Shown one piece after another: positions 6,855-15,889 of a DNA stretch of 46,890 nucleotides. The stretch spans positions 1 to 46,890 of the forward strand of contig JAUXTT010000043.1 in the NCBI GenBank assembly GCA_030684395.1, written 5' to 3'. Position numbers and translations under genes: made by a program. The notes under the pieces are model-generated. The model was not told the DNA's origin, did not search any database, and was given only the letters and a program-made list of their open reading frames with translations. Origin of the DNA: Bacteroidota bacterium (GTDB lineage: Bacteria; Bacteroidota; Bacteroidia; B-17B0; Aurantibacillaceae). Position 1 is the first letter of the stretch; the number at the start of each line of letters is the position of its first letter.

Positions 6855-7805
6855 TTAGCAAATATTGTTATCTATTACTTTAATGCAGGCAGTTGAATTA
6901 GTTTTTGTATTTCCGTTTTTATTAAAAAAAATGTCGTATCTGCCTAACCATATTCCTGCCCAGCCAACCTGTGTTACATGGACCTCTTTTTTACTGAGGT
7001 TTGCTTTTTGGGTTGGCTTCTCTAAAAAAGTGTGTGTGTGCCCGCCAATGATCAGGTCAATGTCTTTTGTTTGTTCGGCCAACACCTGATCGTTTGGTTT
7101 ATTTCCATCGCTTTTATATCCCAAATGCGACAAACAAATAACCACATCACATTTTTCTTCTTGCTTCAATGTTTTTGCCATATCGTTGGCTGCAATAATG
7201 GGGTTAAAAAATTGCACGTTTTTGCAAAGCTTTTTATCTACCAAACCTGCTAACTCAATTCCAAGTCCAAATACACCAATTTTAATTCCGCCTTTATGGT
7301 AAATTTTATAGGGCTTAATTTTGTTTGCAAGAGGTGTATCTTCAAAACCATAATTCGCGTTTAAAATATCGAATGAAGCATGGGGCATTTGTTTCACAAT
7401 ATTATCCATTCCCAAATCAAAATCATGGTTGCCAATAGTACTTGCATCGTAACCCATTGCACTCATTAATTTATATTCCAATTCGCCACCGTATAAATTA
7501 AAATAAGGCGTGCCCTGAAAAACATCTCCTGCGTCTAATAACAATACATTTTCCTCCTGGGCACGAATTTGTTTAATAACGGATGCCCGTCGTGCAAAAC
7601 CTCCCTGATCGGGAAATTTAGGGTCGTTTTTTGGAAAAGGATCAATACGGCTATGCATGTCGTTGGTATATAAAATAGTAAGTTTGCCTACACCTTTTTT
7701 TGTAAGCACCTCGTTCGGGAATGCTTGTAAACCACCTAAAACAGCGGCTGTTCCAAACATATAACGAATAAAGTCCCTTCTATTTTGCTGTTGAAATTCT
7801 GCCAT
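6855..7805 (-). CDS. 5'-nucleotidase family metallophosphoesterase (N-terminal half)
   Basis: A 316-aa protein homologous to the catalytic domain of UshA-type 5'-nucleotidases. Metal-ligand motifs appear in order: NDMHS (48-52), DAGDVFQG (91-98), GNHDFD (125-130), CLSHLGY and GGHTHT. These bind the dinuclear metal centre that hydrolyses phosphate esters. NRRDFIRYMFG (8-18) followed by a hydrophobic stretch looks like a twin-arginine export signal. It lacks the substrate-specificity domain of UshA, which is instead encoded by the gene just upstream at 7780-8538, with a 26-bp overlap. The two are surely co-translated and presumably form one enzyme in the periplasm. Split arrangements of this kind occur in Bacteroidota. 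Confidence 0.9.
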   Translation of the reverse strand: MAEFQQQNRRDFIRYMFGTAAVLGGLQAFPNEVLTKKGVGKLTILYTNDMHSRIDPFPKNDPKFPDQGGFARRASVIKQIRAQEENVLLLDAGDVFQGTPYFNLYGGELEYKLMSAMGYDASTIGNHDFDLGMDNIVKQMPHASFDILNANYGFEDTPLANKIKPYKIYHKGGIKIGVFGLGIELAGLVDKKLCKNVQFFNPIIAANDMAKTLKQEEKCDVVICLSHLGYKSDGNKPNDQVLAEQTKDIDLIIGGHTHTFLEKPTQKANLSKKEVHVTQVGWAGIWLGRYDIFFNKNGNTKTNSTACIKVIDNNIC

Positions 7806-8538
7806 CTAAACTTGCTTTTAAATTTCTTCCACTTTTTGTTTCTTCTTTGCAATATTCAATGATTGCATCGCGTATTAATTTTTTCAGGAACGTTATCTTA
7901 ACAGGGTTCTTAAAAAAATCCATTTTATCTCCGCCGTTTGTAAGGTAATCCGAACTGATAAAGTAATAATGTTTTGTTTCATCAAAAGGAACGCCGTTTA
8001 TCAAAACATTTTTTGGTTTCGAATTTTCTATTTCCATCCGTATCCCTGCTACAGGCATCCCACCTTTTTCCGCTAAATAATAAAGCATCGATTTTGTTTT
8101 TGCCCCGCTTAATTCTACCATTGCCAATTCATTATCAAAAGGCATTAGCTCAAAAATTCTGCCTACCGTAACTTCTCCTTTCGGAACTGAGGTTCGTAAA
8201 CCGCCATTGTTTAATATAACACCGTTTAATAAAACAGAATCGGCACCTAAATAGGATTTACATTTTTTAAATAAACAATCACAAACAAAATTTCCAAGGT
8301 TGCCTTCGGGCTGATCTTTTGTAAAAGCTGTTTCTGCATTTCCTATTACATCATTCATGGTAAGATCCATTTTTTGTTTGTAAGGCTGAATGGTGTAATA
8401 GGTAGCCGAATCAATTATTTCAGTATTAATTACGTAATGCTGATCCTCTTTTTTACTGATCTTTTTTGCAGTACATGCCAAAAGAGCAGACAAGGAAACC
8501 AATAAGAGAAAACTCTTTTTAATTATTCGGACTTTCAT
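7780..8538 (-). CDS. 5'-nucleotidase C-terminal-domain lipoprotein
   Basis: A 252-aa protein with a lipoprotein signal (SLSALLAC, lipidated C22) followed by a 5'-nucleotidase C-terminal domain. Typical segments are LNNGGLRTSVPKGEVTVGRI, FELMPFDNELAMVEL and SDYLTNGGDKM. This domain holds the adenosine/nucleoside-binding aromatic residues in UshA. The 3' end overlaps the start of the metallophosphoesterase gene by 26 bp, so the domain order is reversed relative to the fused enzyme (C-terminal domain first). One subunit would be lipid-anchored and the other exported by a Tat-like signal. Function: periplasmic nucleotide salvage, inferred from the family. Confidence 0.88.
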   Translation of the reverse strand: MKVRIIKKSFLLLVSLSALLACTAKKISKKEDQHYVINTEIIDSATYYTIQPYKQKMDLTMNDVIGNAETAFTKDQPEGNLGNFVCDCLFKKCKSYLGADSVLLNGVILNNGGLRTSVPKGEVTVGRIFELMPFDNELAMVELSGAKTKSMLYYLAEKGGMPVAGIRMEIENSKPKNVLINGVPFDETKHYYFISSDYLTNGGDKMDFFKNPVKITFLKKLIRDAIIEYCKEETKSGRNLKASLDGRISTAK

Positions 8539-8628
8539 TGATAAAGGGATTGCGTCAAAGATAGCAAAATAGGGCTAAAGTACCCGATCTAATAGCTAAA
8601 TACTTGTTAATTTTTCAGAGAAAAACAG

Positions 8629-9066
8629 TTATTTGAACATATTTCCAATTCCACCCAAAACATCAGAAGAACTCCCTCCTCCTAATGCACCTAATATACT
8701 CTTCATATCAAATGAATTATCATTAGGGTCGTTTGTTTTATTTACCATTTGCCCCATAACTTTAGGAATAAGTGTGGTGGCAATAGTTGCAGCCTGAGAA
8801 TTAGTAACCCCTAATTTACTTATCAGGTTATTGGTAACGTTTGAGTTCAAAGAGTTGCTTATTTCTGTATTGGGTGGTGTAGCTGAATTGAACATATCCA
8901 TAATATTATTCATGCCGCCACCGTTTGCCTGCGATTTTAATGTATTAAAGATGGAATGAGTTGTTTCATTAATAGCAAGGTTGTTTTTTTCGTTAGGAAT
9001 TGCTGTATTATTAATGATAGCATCACCGGCATTTTCCTGCACTAATTTTAAAAGATTATCGAACAT
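8629..9066 (-). CDS. DUF937-like small helical protein
   Basis: A ~145-aa protein beginning MFDNLLKLVQENAGDAIINN, the usual start of this Bacteroidota family; a longer frame opens at 9093 but adds only nine unconserved residues. The family (DUF937/YidB-related) consists of helical proteins of unknown function with Gly/Asn-rich linkers, seen here as QANGGGMNNIMDMFNS and the C-terminal ALGGGSSSDVLGGIGNMF. There is no signal peptide or membrane segment. It lies 90 bp upstream of the 5'-nucleotidase pair on the same strand and is divergent from the metalloprotease gene. A role in the cell envelope is often guessed, but nothing in the sequence shows it. Confidence 0.7.
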   Translation of the reverse strand: MFDNLLKLVQENAGDAIINNTAIPNEKNNLAINETTHSIFNTLKSQANGGGMNNIMDMFNSATPPNTEISNSLNSNVTNNLISKLGVTNSQAATIATTLIPKVMGQMVNKTNDPNDNSFDMKSILGALGGGSSSDVLGGIGNMFK

Positions 9067-9192
9067 GTATTGATGTATTAAATTGACGATCAAAAATAGC
9101 GCTTTTAACCGCGAAACCTAATTAAAATACCTTTTTTATTTGTTTTTAACACCTAATTAGTATAGGTTAGCGGCAAATTAAATACACAATAC

Positions 9193-11397
9193 ATGAGAAA
9201 AATTACTCCAATTGTTTCAGCAATAGCACTTACACTTTCGGGTGGTGTTTTTGCACAAACGCAGAATGGTAAAGTTCATAAACATGAACCTTCTGCTACA
9301 CACAGGTCATGTGGTACAAATGACCACCATGAGTTTTTAAAAAAAACACGTCCGGGCTACGAAAAGGATTTTAATGAATACAATAAAATGATTGATGCAT
9401 ACATGAAAAAGCAAGATGCATCAACGGCAAAAACTGCGGTTAACATAACTATCCCTGTTGTTGTTCACGTTGTATATGCAAATGCTACCGAAAATATTTC
9501 GGATGCACGTGCAATATCGCAGGTAGATGTTTTGAATGAGGACTTTCAAAAACTGAATGCGGATACCACAATCGTTCCGGCATTGTTTAAACCTGTTGCC
9601 AGCGGTGTAAATGTTACCTTTTGTTTAGCTCAGCGTGACCCAAGTGGAAACCCAACCACAGGTGTTGTTCATAAGTCAACCACTGTAGGTACTTTTGGCA
9701 CAGGTGATGAAGTGAAGAGTGCAGCTACAGGTGGAGATGATCCTTGGGATGTATCTAAATATGTAAATATCTGGGTATGTGATTTAGGAACTTCATTATT
9801 AGGTTATGGCGAGTTTCCTACCGGAGCATTAAGTAATACTTATGGTTTGGTTTTAAATTACCGTTATACAGGAAGAAACGGTGGAGCTCAAGCACCTTTT
9901 AATTTAGGAAGAACAGGAACACATGAGTTCGGACATTGTTTTAATCTATACCATATTTGGGGCGATGAGGCAGCATGTACAGGAAGTGATCAGTGTGCTG
10001 ATACTCCAAATCAAAAAGGAGAGAATTACGGAACTCCGGCTTTTCCTCAGGGAACGGGAGCTACAGGAGGTTGTTGTACTGCGGGTGATCAAAGTTCAAT
10101 GTTTATGAATTATATGGATTACACCGATGATGCGGGTATGGCAATGTTTTCTGCTAACCAGTGTACAAGAATATTAGCTGTAGTAAACAATGCACCATGG
10201 AATGTTTTACAATCATCTGATGGTTGTACCCCTGTTGTTTTAGTTGCAAACGATGCGTCTGTATTTGCTGTAACTTCTCCTACAGGAACTTCTTGTAATT
10301 CTTCGGTTTCACCGGTTATAACATTAAAGAATTTTGGATCTTCTGCAATGACAAGTTGTACGATCACTTATGATATTGATGGCGGTACTCCAAGTGTTTA
10401 CAGCTGGTCCGGAAGTTTGGCTTCTTTGGCAACAACTTCTGTTACTTTGCCTTCTATTGCAGCTACTGCGGGAAGTCACACACTTACTGTTACTACAAGT
10501 AACCCGAATGGAACTGCCGACGGAAACACAACTAATGATAGCGGAACAACAACCTTCACCATCTTGGGAGGTACGGGTGTTTCTATGCCATTTACCGAAG
10601 GCTTTGAATCAACAACATTTGTTCCTACAGGCTGGACATTGAATAATCCTGATGGGAATGATACATGGGCCAGAACAACTGCAGCAAAAAGAAATGGTGT
10701 TGCATCTGCAAGAATGGACAATTATACAACTGATTATACCGGACAAAGAGATGAAATGACAACCCCAATGATAGATTTAACGAGTGCATCAAATCCTCAG
10801 TTAACATTCCAGTTATCTTATAAGTTGTACACGAACCCAACGTCTAATCCAAATTATTCGGATACGCTGGAGGTTTTGATTTCTACAGATTGTGGAGCTA
10901 CTTATGCAAGTATCTACAAAAAATTCGGAACTGCGTTAACTACAACTACACCTAATTTTGCAAACAGTGAGTTTATTCCAACAACCAATGCACAATGGAG
11001 AATGGAAACGGTTTCTTTAGCATCTTATGCTTCAGTTGCAAATGCAATGTTTAAAATCAGAAACGGTTCACAATATGAAAATCATTTGTATTTAGATGAC
11101 ATTAATATTTCCGGAACTGTTGGTATTAAGGAAAAAGATGCAGTAAGTATTTCAGTAAATGTATTTCCTAATCCTACAAACGGTATGTTGAATGTGGAAA
11201 TTAATAACCCAACAGGTTCTGCTTCTGAAATCAGCGTTTATAACGTGATCGGAGAAAAAGTATTAACTACTATGGCTGTAAAAGGAAACTATTCAACACA
11301 AACACTTGATATGTCAACTTTGGCTAACGGTGTTTATCAATTGGAAGTGAAAGCGGATGGTAAATCAAGCTTTAAGAAAATTGTGGTAAGTAAATAA
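9193..11397 (+). CDS. Secreted M43 (pappalysin-like) metalloprotease, T9SS cargo
   Basis: A 734-aa protein. A signal peptide (1-21, cleavage near VFA-QTQ) and propeptide lead to a zinc metalloprotease domain with HEFGHCFNLYHIWGD: ligands H244, H248 and H254, catalytic E245, and a Met-turn at MNYMDY (305-310). After the catalytic domain come a CARDB/Ig-like module (~355-455) and a MAM/choice-of-anchor-type module starting FTEGFESTTFVPTGW (~470-640). The C-terminal ~80 residues (VFPNPTNGMLNVEI to GVYQLEV and the terminal KIVVSK) are a type A T9SS sorting domain, so the protein should cross the outer membrane by the type IX system. The peptide substrate is unknown. A strong terminator follows. 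Confidence 0.93.
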   Translation: MRKITPIVSAIALTLSGGVFAQTQNGKVHKHEPSATHRSCGTNDHHEFLKKTRPGYEKDFNEYNKMIDAYMKKQDASTAKTAVNITIPVVVHVVYANATENISDARAISQVDVLNEDFQKLNADTTIVPALFKPVASGVNVTFCLAQRDPSGNPTTGVVHKSTTVGTFGTGDEVKSAATGGDDPWDVSKYVNIWVCDLGTSLLGYGEFPTGALSNTYGLVLNYRYTGRNGGAQAPFNLGRTGTHEFGHCFNLYHIWGDEAACTGSDQCADTPNQKGENYGTPAFPQGTGATGGCCTAGDQSSMFMNYMDYTDDAGMAMFSANQCTRILAVVNNAPWNVLQSSDGCTPVVLVANDASVFAVTSPTGTSCNSSVSPVITLKNFGSSAMTSCTITYDIDGGTPSVYSWSGSLASLATTSVTLPSIAATAGSHTLTVTTSNPNGTADGNTTNDSGTTTFTILGGTGVSMPFTEGFESTTFVPTGWTLNNPDGNDTWARTTAAKRNGVASARMDNYTTDYTGQRDEMTTPMIDLTSASNPQLTFQLSYKLYTNPTSNPNYSDTLEVLISTDCGATYASIYKKFGTALTTTTPNFANSEFIPTTNAQWRMETVSLASYASVANAMFKIRNGSQYENHLYLDDINISGTVGIKEKDAVSISVNVFPNPTNGMLNVEINNPTGSASEISVYNVIGEKVLTTMAVKGNYSTQTLDMSTLANGVYQLEVKADGKSSFKKIVVSK

Positions 11398-11419
11398 CCG
11401 CACGAGTACTGATTAATTA

Positions 11420-11466
11420 AAAACGCCCGTCACCCTGAGCTTGTCGAAGGAACGGGCGTTTTTTAT
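11420..11466. terminator. Bidirectional terminator, protease/rimM
   Basis: A perfect 11-bp stem (AAAACGCCCGT, ACGGGCGTTTT) encloses CCTGAGCTTGTCGAAGG, and a T-run follows on each strand. It serves the convergent metalloprotease and rimM genes. Confidence 0.9.
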
Positions 11467-11478
11467 GACTTTATTTTT

Positions 11479-11997
11479 CTAACTTTCCAGGTAAATTTCA
11501 ATCAATCCTTCCGGTGCCTGATAGGAGATGGTTTTTAGCTCATCATCTATTTCAATGATCAGGTCTTCTACTATTGGTAAAAGAACTTCTTTCTCACCTT
11601 TTTTTACAACAAACATATCATTTCCGGGCATTTCCTCAATACGTTCTATTTTTCCAACTTCTCCAAAACTTTTGTCAATAAGTGTGTATCCAATTAAACT
11701 ATCTATTTCGGTTTCATCAGACTCAACTATAAATTCTTTGGGAACGAATATTTTTTTTGATTGATATTTTTTTGCTTCAACATCGCTGTTGCAATTCTCG
11801 AGTTTCACAAGGATTTTTCCTTTTACATCTATTTTTTCGATAAAAAAGGGAGTTAACATACCATTAATTTCGAGCATAATAAACTTGAGCTTTCCGTAAA
11901 GCACTTCATGCGGGCTTGTTACAAAAATTGGAATTTGACCTTTGTAACTATGTGGTTTTTGAAAATAACCTATCTCAACAAAATCTTCGGGGTTCAT
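11479..11997 (-). CDS. rimM: 16S rRNA processing protein RimM
   Basis: A 172-aa two-domain protein. The N-terminal RimM beta-barrel starts at EIGYFQKPHSYKGQIPI, and the C-terminal PRC-barrel includes SLIGYTLIDKSFGEVGKI and VLLPIVEDLIIEID. RimM binds ribosomal protein S19 and helps maturation of the 30S head. Length and both domains fit the family. In many bacteria it lies in rpsP-rimM-trmD-rplS; here it stands alone, divergent from elaA by 69 bp and with its own terminator. The start ATG at 11997 gives the family-typical N-terminus. Confidence 0.92.
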   Translation of the reverse strand: MNPEDFVEIGYFQKPHSYKGQIPIFVTSPHEVLYGKLKFIMLEINGMLTPFFIEKIDVKGKILVKLENCNSDVEAKKYQSKKIFVPKEFIVESDETEIDSLIGYTLIDKSFGEVGKIERIEEMPGNDMFVVKKGEKEVLLPIVEDLIIEIDDELKTISYQAPEGLIEIYLES

Positions 11998-12066
11998 ACT
12001 GCGAAGGTATATAATTTGACGGTTTGTTATACATGAACTACCTTTGATGTATAGAAAAAACCAAAC

Positions 12067-12519
12067 ATGTCCGCTCTTACATTCATAACCAAATCATTTA
12101 ATGAACTCACGCCTTTTGAATTGTATTCATTATTGCGGCTCAGATCGGCGGTTTTTGTGGTGGAGCAAAATTGTGCCTACCTCGATTTGGATGATAAGGA
12201 CCAGCAATCATTTCATATACTGGCTTTTCACGATCATCAACTGGTTGCCTATACACGCTGTTTGCCGGAAGGTGTTTCTTATGAAGGAAGTTCAAGTATT
12301 GGAAGAGTTGTAATAGATCCTGAGTACCGCGATAGAAAATGGGGTTATGAATTAATGGAATACAGTATGAAAAAATGCAGGGAACGTTTTGGTGTTCATA
12401 AAATAACTATTTCAGCACAGCATCATTTACAACGTTTTTATGAAAAATGTGGTTTCACTGCGGTTGGAGATGTTTATCCGGAAGATGATATTCCGCATAT
12501 TAAAATGATTGCTGCTTAA
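12067..12519 (+). CDS. elaA: GNAT acetyltransferase, ElaA family
   Basis: A 150-aa GNAT N-acetyltransferase. The N-terminus (FNELTPFELYSLLRLRSAVF, then VVEQNCAYLDLDDKD) is diagnostic for the ElaA branch. The acetyl-CoA loop is degenerate: IGRVVIDPEYRDRKWGYELM (R/Q-x-x-G-x-G/A equivalent DRKWGYE). The C-terminal QHHLQRFYEKCGF is the usual motif B. Substrate unknown. The gene is monocistronic, divergent from rimM, and ends 14 bp from the convergent lipoprotein gene with no visible terminator in between. Confidence 0.9.
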   Translation: MSALTFITKSFNELTPFELYSLLRLRSAVFVVEQNCAYLDLDDKDQQSFHILAFHDHQLVAYTRCLPEGVSYEGSSSIGRVVIDPEYRDRKWGYELMEYSMKKCRERFGVHKITISAQHHLQRFYEKCGFTAVGDVYPEDDIPHIKMIAA

Positions 12520-12533
12520 GGGACCGTTGAAAA

Positions 12534-13166
12534 TTAACCGTAAGGTCTGAACCTTGTTTTATAAGTTTTATAACCGTATCGGGCCAATGTTGATTTTAAA
12601 ATTTGTTCGCCGTCTTTCCAGGTTACCGTAATTTCCATCTCATACCCGGGTGGGTAGTTGGCAAATACATGCGAGCTTTCAAAATCGAAATTCAAATATT
12701 GATTATCATCAAATTCGTTTTCTAAGCCTAAAAACATATCGCCGTAGTAACAATCTTTTAGTTTGTTTAATGGTATACGTTTTATTTTGTATGGAGTATT
12801 GGGATAGTCCTTGTATATGACCATGTTTATTAAATCGCAATGAATCTCGGTTCGTTTTCCGGTTTGTTTGCCTGATTCGCCTTCCTCTTCAACACCGGTT
12901 AATTTGATCTTAACGTCTTTCAGGTCTTTTAATCTGCAAATTTTGTTTCTCCACGAAAACAGAAAAGTAAGTGTATCATTTTTTTCCTGACGGAAAATCG
13001 AACTCCGCTTCATACTTAATATCTGACTGATTGAGTCATTCTCCGGATATTTAAAATAAAAAGCCTTATTGGATGTATAATGAAACTTATCTTCTTCCTT
13101 TTCTTTGCATGTAAAAAAAAGTAGTCCGGATAGTATGAGAAAAATCAGTGCAGGAGTTTTAAGCAT
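12534..13166 (-). CDS. Hypothetical lipoprotein, 210 aa
   Basis: A lipoprotein signal with LLFFTC places the lipidated Cys at ~20, followed by an acidic/lysine-rich linker (KEKEEDK). The rest is a soluble, strand-rich domain without recognised motif. It contains FLFSWRNKICRLKDLKDVKI and repeated Tyr-rich pieces, and the tail YGYKTYKTRFRPYG is very basic and aromatic. Probably an outer- or inner-membrane-anchored periplasmic protein restricted to Bacteroidota. It is convergent with elaA and divergent from the DUF2071 gene. No function is proposed. Confidence 0.7.
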   Translation of the reverse strand: MLKTPALIFLILSGLLFFTCKEKEEDKFHYTSNKAFYFKYPENDSISQILSMKRSSIFRQEKNDTLTFLFSWRNKICRLKDLKDVKIKLTGVEEEGESGKQTGKRTEIHCDLINMVIYKDYPNTPYKIKRIPLNKLKDCYYGDMFLGLENEFDDNQYLNFDFESSHVFANYPPGYEMEITVTWKDGEQILKSTLARYGYKTYKTRFRPYG

Positions 13167-13289
13167 ATTTTTAGAATAAAAGGTTCTTATCTGTAAATAT
13201 ACTAATTTAGTAAACGCGTAATTACTCAGTATTTTTATACTGGTTTTCTTCTTAAAATACTGATATACGTGTTGCTAATTGATTCAATA

Positions 13290-14003
13290 ATGAAGAAAAT
13301 ATTTTTAAAAGCCGAATGGAATAATCTGATAATGGCTAACTATGAAGTGCCGCAGGAACTTTTATTGCCATATCTTCCGGAGTTTACCGAGCTCGACCTT
13401 TTTAACGGAAAATGTTATGTGAGTTTGGTTGGGTTTATGTTTGAGAATACAAAAGTGCTTGGAGTAAAAATTCCATTTCATATTAATTTTGAAGAAGTGA
13501 ATCTGCGCTTTTATGTTAAACATAAGCATGGTGATGAATGGAGGAGAGGAGTGGTATTTATTAAAGAGATAGTAAGTAAATCCGCAATAACTTTTGTGGC
13601 CAACAAACTTTATAGTGAAAACTATGCAACTCATCCAATGGCGCATTACACATCAACTGAAGGAACTAACACTACTATAGGATATGTTTGGGAATGTAAG
13701 CAGGAGGTGAACGAAATAAAGTTTGTTACCAATAATAAAAAGCGGGTATTAGTAGCAGGTAGCAATGAAGAATTTATTACTGAACATTATTGGGGATACT
13801 CCAAAGGGAAAGCACATACAGTTGAATACGCAGTAGAGCATCCGCCATGGAATATTTTTGAGTGTATTGATCATAAGGTGAATTGTGCATTCGGGAACGT
13901 GTACGGAAAAAAATTTGAGTTTCTGGAAAAGCAAGAGCCTTCAAGCGTTTTTATGGCTGAAGGCTCTGAAATTATTGTGAGAAAAGGCACGAAGATCGTT
14001 TAG
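13290..14003 (+). CDS. DUF2071 (YqjF-like) protein
   Basis: A ~237-aa protein starting MKKIFLKAEWNNLIMANYEV; a GTG 21 bases earlier is in frame but adds nothing conserved. The family (COG3361/DUF2071) has an acetoacetate-decarboxylase-like fold, shown by VPQELLLPYLPEFTELDLFN near the start, then YVSLVGFMFENTKVLGVKIP and EVNLRFYVKH. Its biochemical role is unknown. A hairpin CAGTAT-TTTT-ATACTG lies in the leader at ~13230-13245. The gene is convergent with the GIN-domain gene, with an ACACAGAG-type inverted repeat filling the gap. Confidence 0.85.
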   Translation: MKKIFLKAEWNNLIMANYEVPQELLLPYLPEFTELDLFNGKCYVSLVGFMFENTKVLGVKIPFHINFEEVNLRFYVKHKHGDEWRRGVVFIKEIVSKSAITFVANKLYSENYATHPMAHYTSTEGTNTTIGYVWECKQEVNEIKFVTNNKKRVLVAGSNEEFITEHYWGYSKGKAHTVEYAVEHPPWNIFECIDHKVNCAFGNVYGKKFEFLEKQEPSSVFMAEGSEIIVRKGTKIV

Positions 14004-14010
14004 CTTTTTT

Positions 14011-14148
14011 CAACACAGAGAACGCAGAGTTTTAAGAGTTTCGCAGAGGTTTTTTGAATTAGCAACAATACTTTAAGCAATAATATAAATATTTTTCACT
14101 TGCTAAAACTCAGTGCAACTCTGTTTACTCAGTGATCTCTGTGTTGAG
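14011..14148. repeat. ACACAGAG inverted repeat, copy 1
   Basis: CAACACAGAGAACGCAGAG at the left and CTCTGTGTTGAG at the right form the ends of a ~138-bp imperfect palindrome in the gap between two convergent genes. It is the same family as 20809-20937, 22328-22445 and 35637-35742. It may act as a bidirectional terminator or mRNA 3'-end hairpin. Confidence 0.75.
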
Positions 14149-14158
14149 AGTATTTCAA

Positions 14159-15565
14159 TTAAAAGGGTACAATTCTCACTCCAACTGTAAAAGGGTTTAC
14201 CTGTGTACCTTTTTTTGGCTCAAACAATTCGGTTAAAGAATAAGTTGCAAACATGGTAAATGGCCCATAACCAATACGTGCTGTAGCATCCAGTTTAAAT
14301 GGGTTAATATTAAAATCATCTTTGCGTTTTTCTTCAAATTCATAACCATTGATCTCATATGTGCGAAGTGTTTTAGAATTTAATTTATATCCACCTATAA
14401 CACCGGCTGCAATGTGAAATGAACGCTCAGATTTTGCGGAGGTGTTAAATTCCAGCATCACTGGGATTTGTACATAAGAGGTTTTTAATTTGTTTTTATG
14501 AAAAGAAATGGTTGAATCCAAAGTATAAGAAGTAAAAGAAGAATCAGCGTTTAAACGGATCGGATTTTTGAATTGATAAGAGTTAAAACTAAAGCCGATA
14601 CCGGTAACCAGATTAATGTAGTTTTTGTAGATATGGAAATTCTTTTCTGCCAGGTTTAAATTCCAACCCAGCGATTTTACCCCATAATTAATACTCATGT
14701 GTTCGGCTGTAGCAGGAAGACTGGTGCTTCCATTGGCACCTATCAAGCCATTTAGGTTTAACTCAACACCTTGCCAATAATGGAAATCATGCTCCCAGTT
14801 GAAATTAAAATCTTCGTCAGACAAGGTATATTTTTTATTTCTCCAGGTGATTTTTGTTGTGTCTGAATCGTTTAATACTACATCTGTTTTGTCGCTGTCA
14901 ACATGTTTTACATCAGCTGTTCCTGAAACATTGATTGTTTTGTCTTCCGGATTACCGGTGAATTTTAAAGAACTCGCACCCGAAGCATTCACATTTAGTC
15001 TTTGATTCACACTTATTTTAGCTGTGGATGCTCCAGAGCAGGTAACGTTGCTATTGATGGTTGATAGTTTATAAGCTTTTAAGGAAGATGCTCCTGATGT
15101 ATGGGCAATATGAACTTCGGTTGCGCCCGTAAGTACAAGGGTAGCTGCACCTGTAACAGTTGATTTAATCTCTTTACAGATCACGTCCAGTTTTATTTTC
15201 GATGCACCGGAAGCAATTAGTTCTAGTTTATCAGCATTAAAAGTAGTGTCTGATTTCAAATAAACAGCCCCGGAAGTATTTATTTCTTCCAGTGTTTTCA
15301 TACTCACATACACTTTTATGTCTTCTTTAATATTGCCTTTTGTGTTAATAGTAAGAGTTGTTCCAGAAACTTCCGTTATCAAATTCTTTACCTCGTTCTC
15401 AGCTCCTGTAACTTTAACTGAAGGTTCCCCCTGTGTTAGGATTATTTCAGCGGCACCTGATGCATCGATCTTTGTAAATGCGCCTACGTTCCTTTGTTCA
15501 CTCGTTTGTGCAAATAAGCCTAAGCTGCTTAAACTAATTGCCAGTATGTATACTATCTTTTTCAT
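14159..15565 (-). CDS. Head-GIN domain (DUF2807) plus outer-membrane barrel protein
   Basis: A 468-aa protein starting MKKIVYILAISLSSLGLFAQ, a classic signal peptide; the frame extends 15 codons further upstream but through unconserved DNA. Residues ~20-240 form a right-handed beta-helix of the head GIN/DUF2807 type, with a recurrent S/T-G-A motif roughly every 20-25 residues (DASGAAEI, NTSGAVYL, ASGASKIKL, TSGASSLKA, CSGASTAKI, ASGASSLKF, VSGTADVK). The C-terminal ~200 residues alternate polar/hydrophobic as in a PorT-like beta-barrel and end GVRIVPF with a terminal aromatic. It is probably an outer-membrane protein with a periplasmic or surface head. The specific partner is unknown. Confidence 0.82.
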   Translation of the reverse strand: MKKIVYILAISLSSLGLFAQTSEQRNVGAFTKIDASGAAEIILTQGEPSVKVTGAENEVKNLITEVSGTTLTINTKGNIKEDIKVYVSMKTLEEINTSGAVYLKSDTTFNADKLELIASGASKIKLDVICKEIKSTVTGAATLVLTGATEVHIAHTSGASSLKAYKLSTINSNVTCSGASTAKISVNQRLNVNASGASSLKFTGNPEDKTINVSGTADVKHVDSDKTDVVLNDSDTTKITWRNKKYTLSDEDFNFNWEHDFHYWQGVELNLNGLIGANGSTSLPATAEHMSINYGVKSLGWNLNLAEKNFHIYKNYINLVTGIGFSFNSYQFKNPIRLNADSSFTSYTLDSTISFHKNKLKTSYVQIPVMLEFNTSAKSERSFHIAAGVIGGYKLNSKTLRTYEINGYEFEEKRKDDFNINPFKLDATARIGYGPFTMFATYSLTELFEPKKGTQVNPFTVGVRIVPF

Positions 15566-15873
15566 GTGTTGATTTTTATTGTTTTTTAGGACATTTGGAA
15601 TACGCATCATTTCATTTTTGGTTTTTCTTATTGAATGACGCTATTTCATCTTGTCTTTATTCTTAATTAATAATTCTTAATTTTTCATTTTTAATATCAC
15701 TCTCTGATCAGCCTGATTTTGTTGTAAGACGCACGGCAAAAAAGAAAAGTTACAGCAGGATGTGAGATTTTTGATTTCTGAGGCAAAATTTGAGCTTTTA
15801 GCGACCGTTATCAAGTTGATCCTATGCTTTTTACTAATAAACTAAACACTTCGTACTAATAACTAAAAATACC

Positions 15874-15881
15874 TACATTTG
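15874..15881 (+). promoter_or_regulatory. -7 element TACATTTG of the permease gene
   Basis: TACATTTG fits the Bacteroidota consensus TAnnTTTG and ends only 8 bases before the ATG at 15890. If used, the transcript would be almost leaderless. No TTG is found at the ideal spacing, so the -33 half is weak. Confidence 0.5.
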
Positions 15882-15889
15882 CCTTCAAT

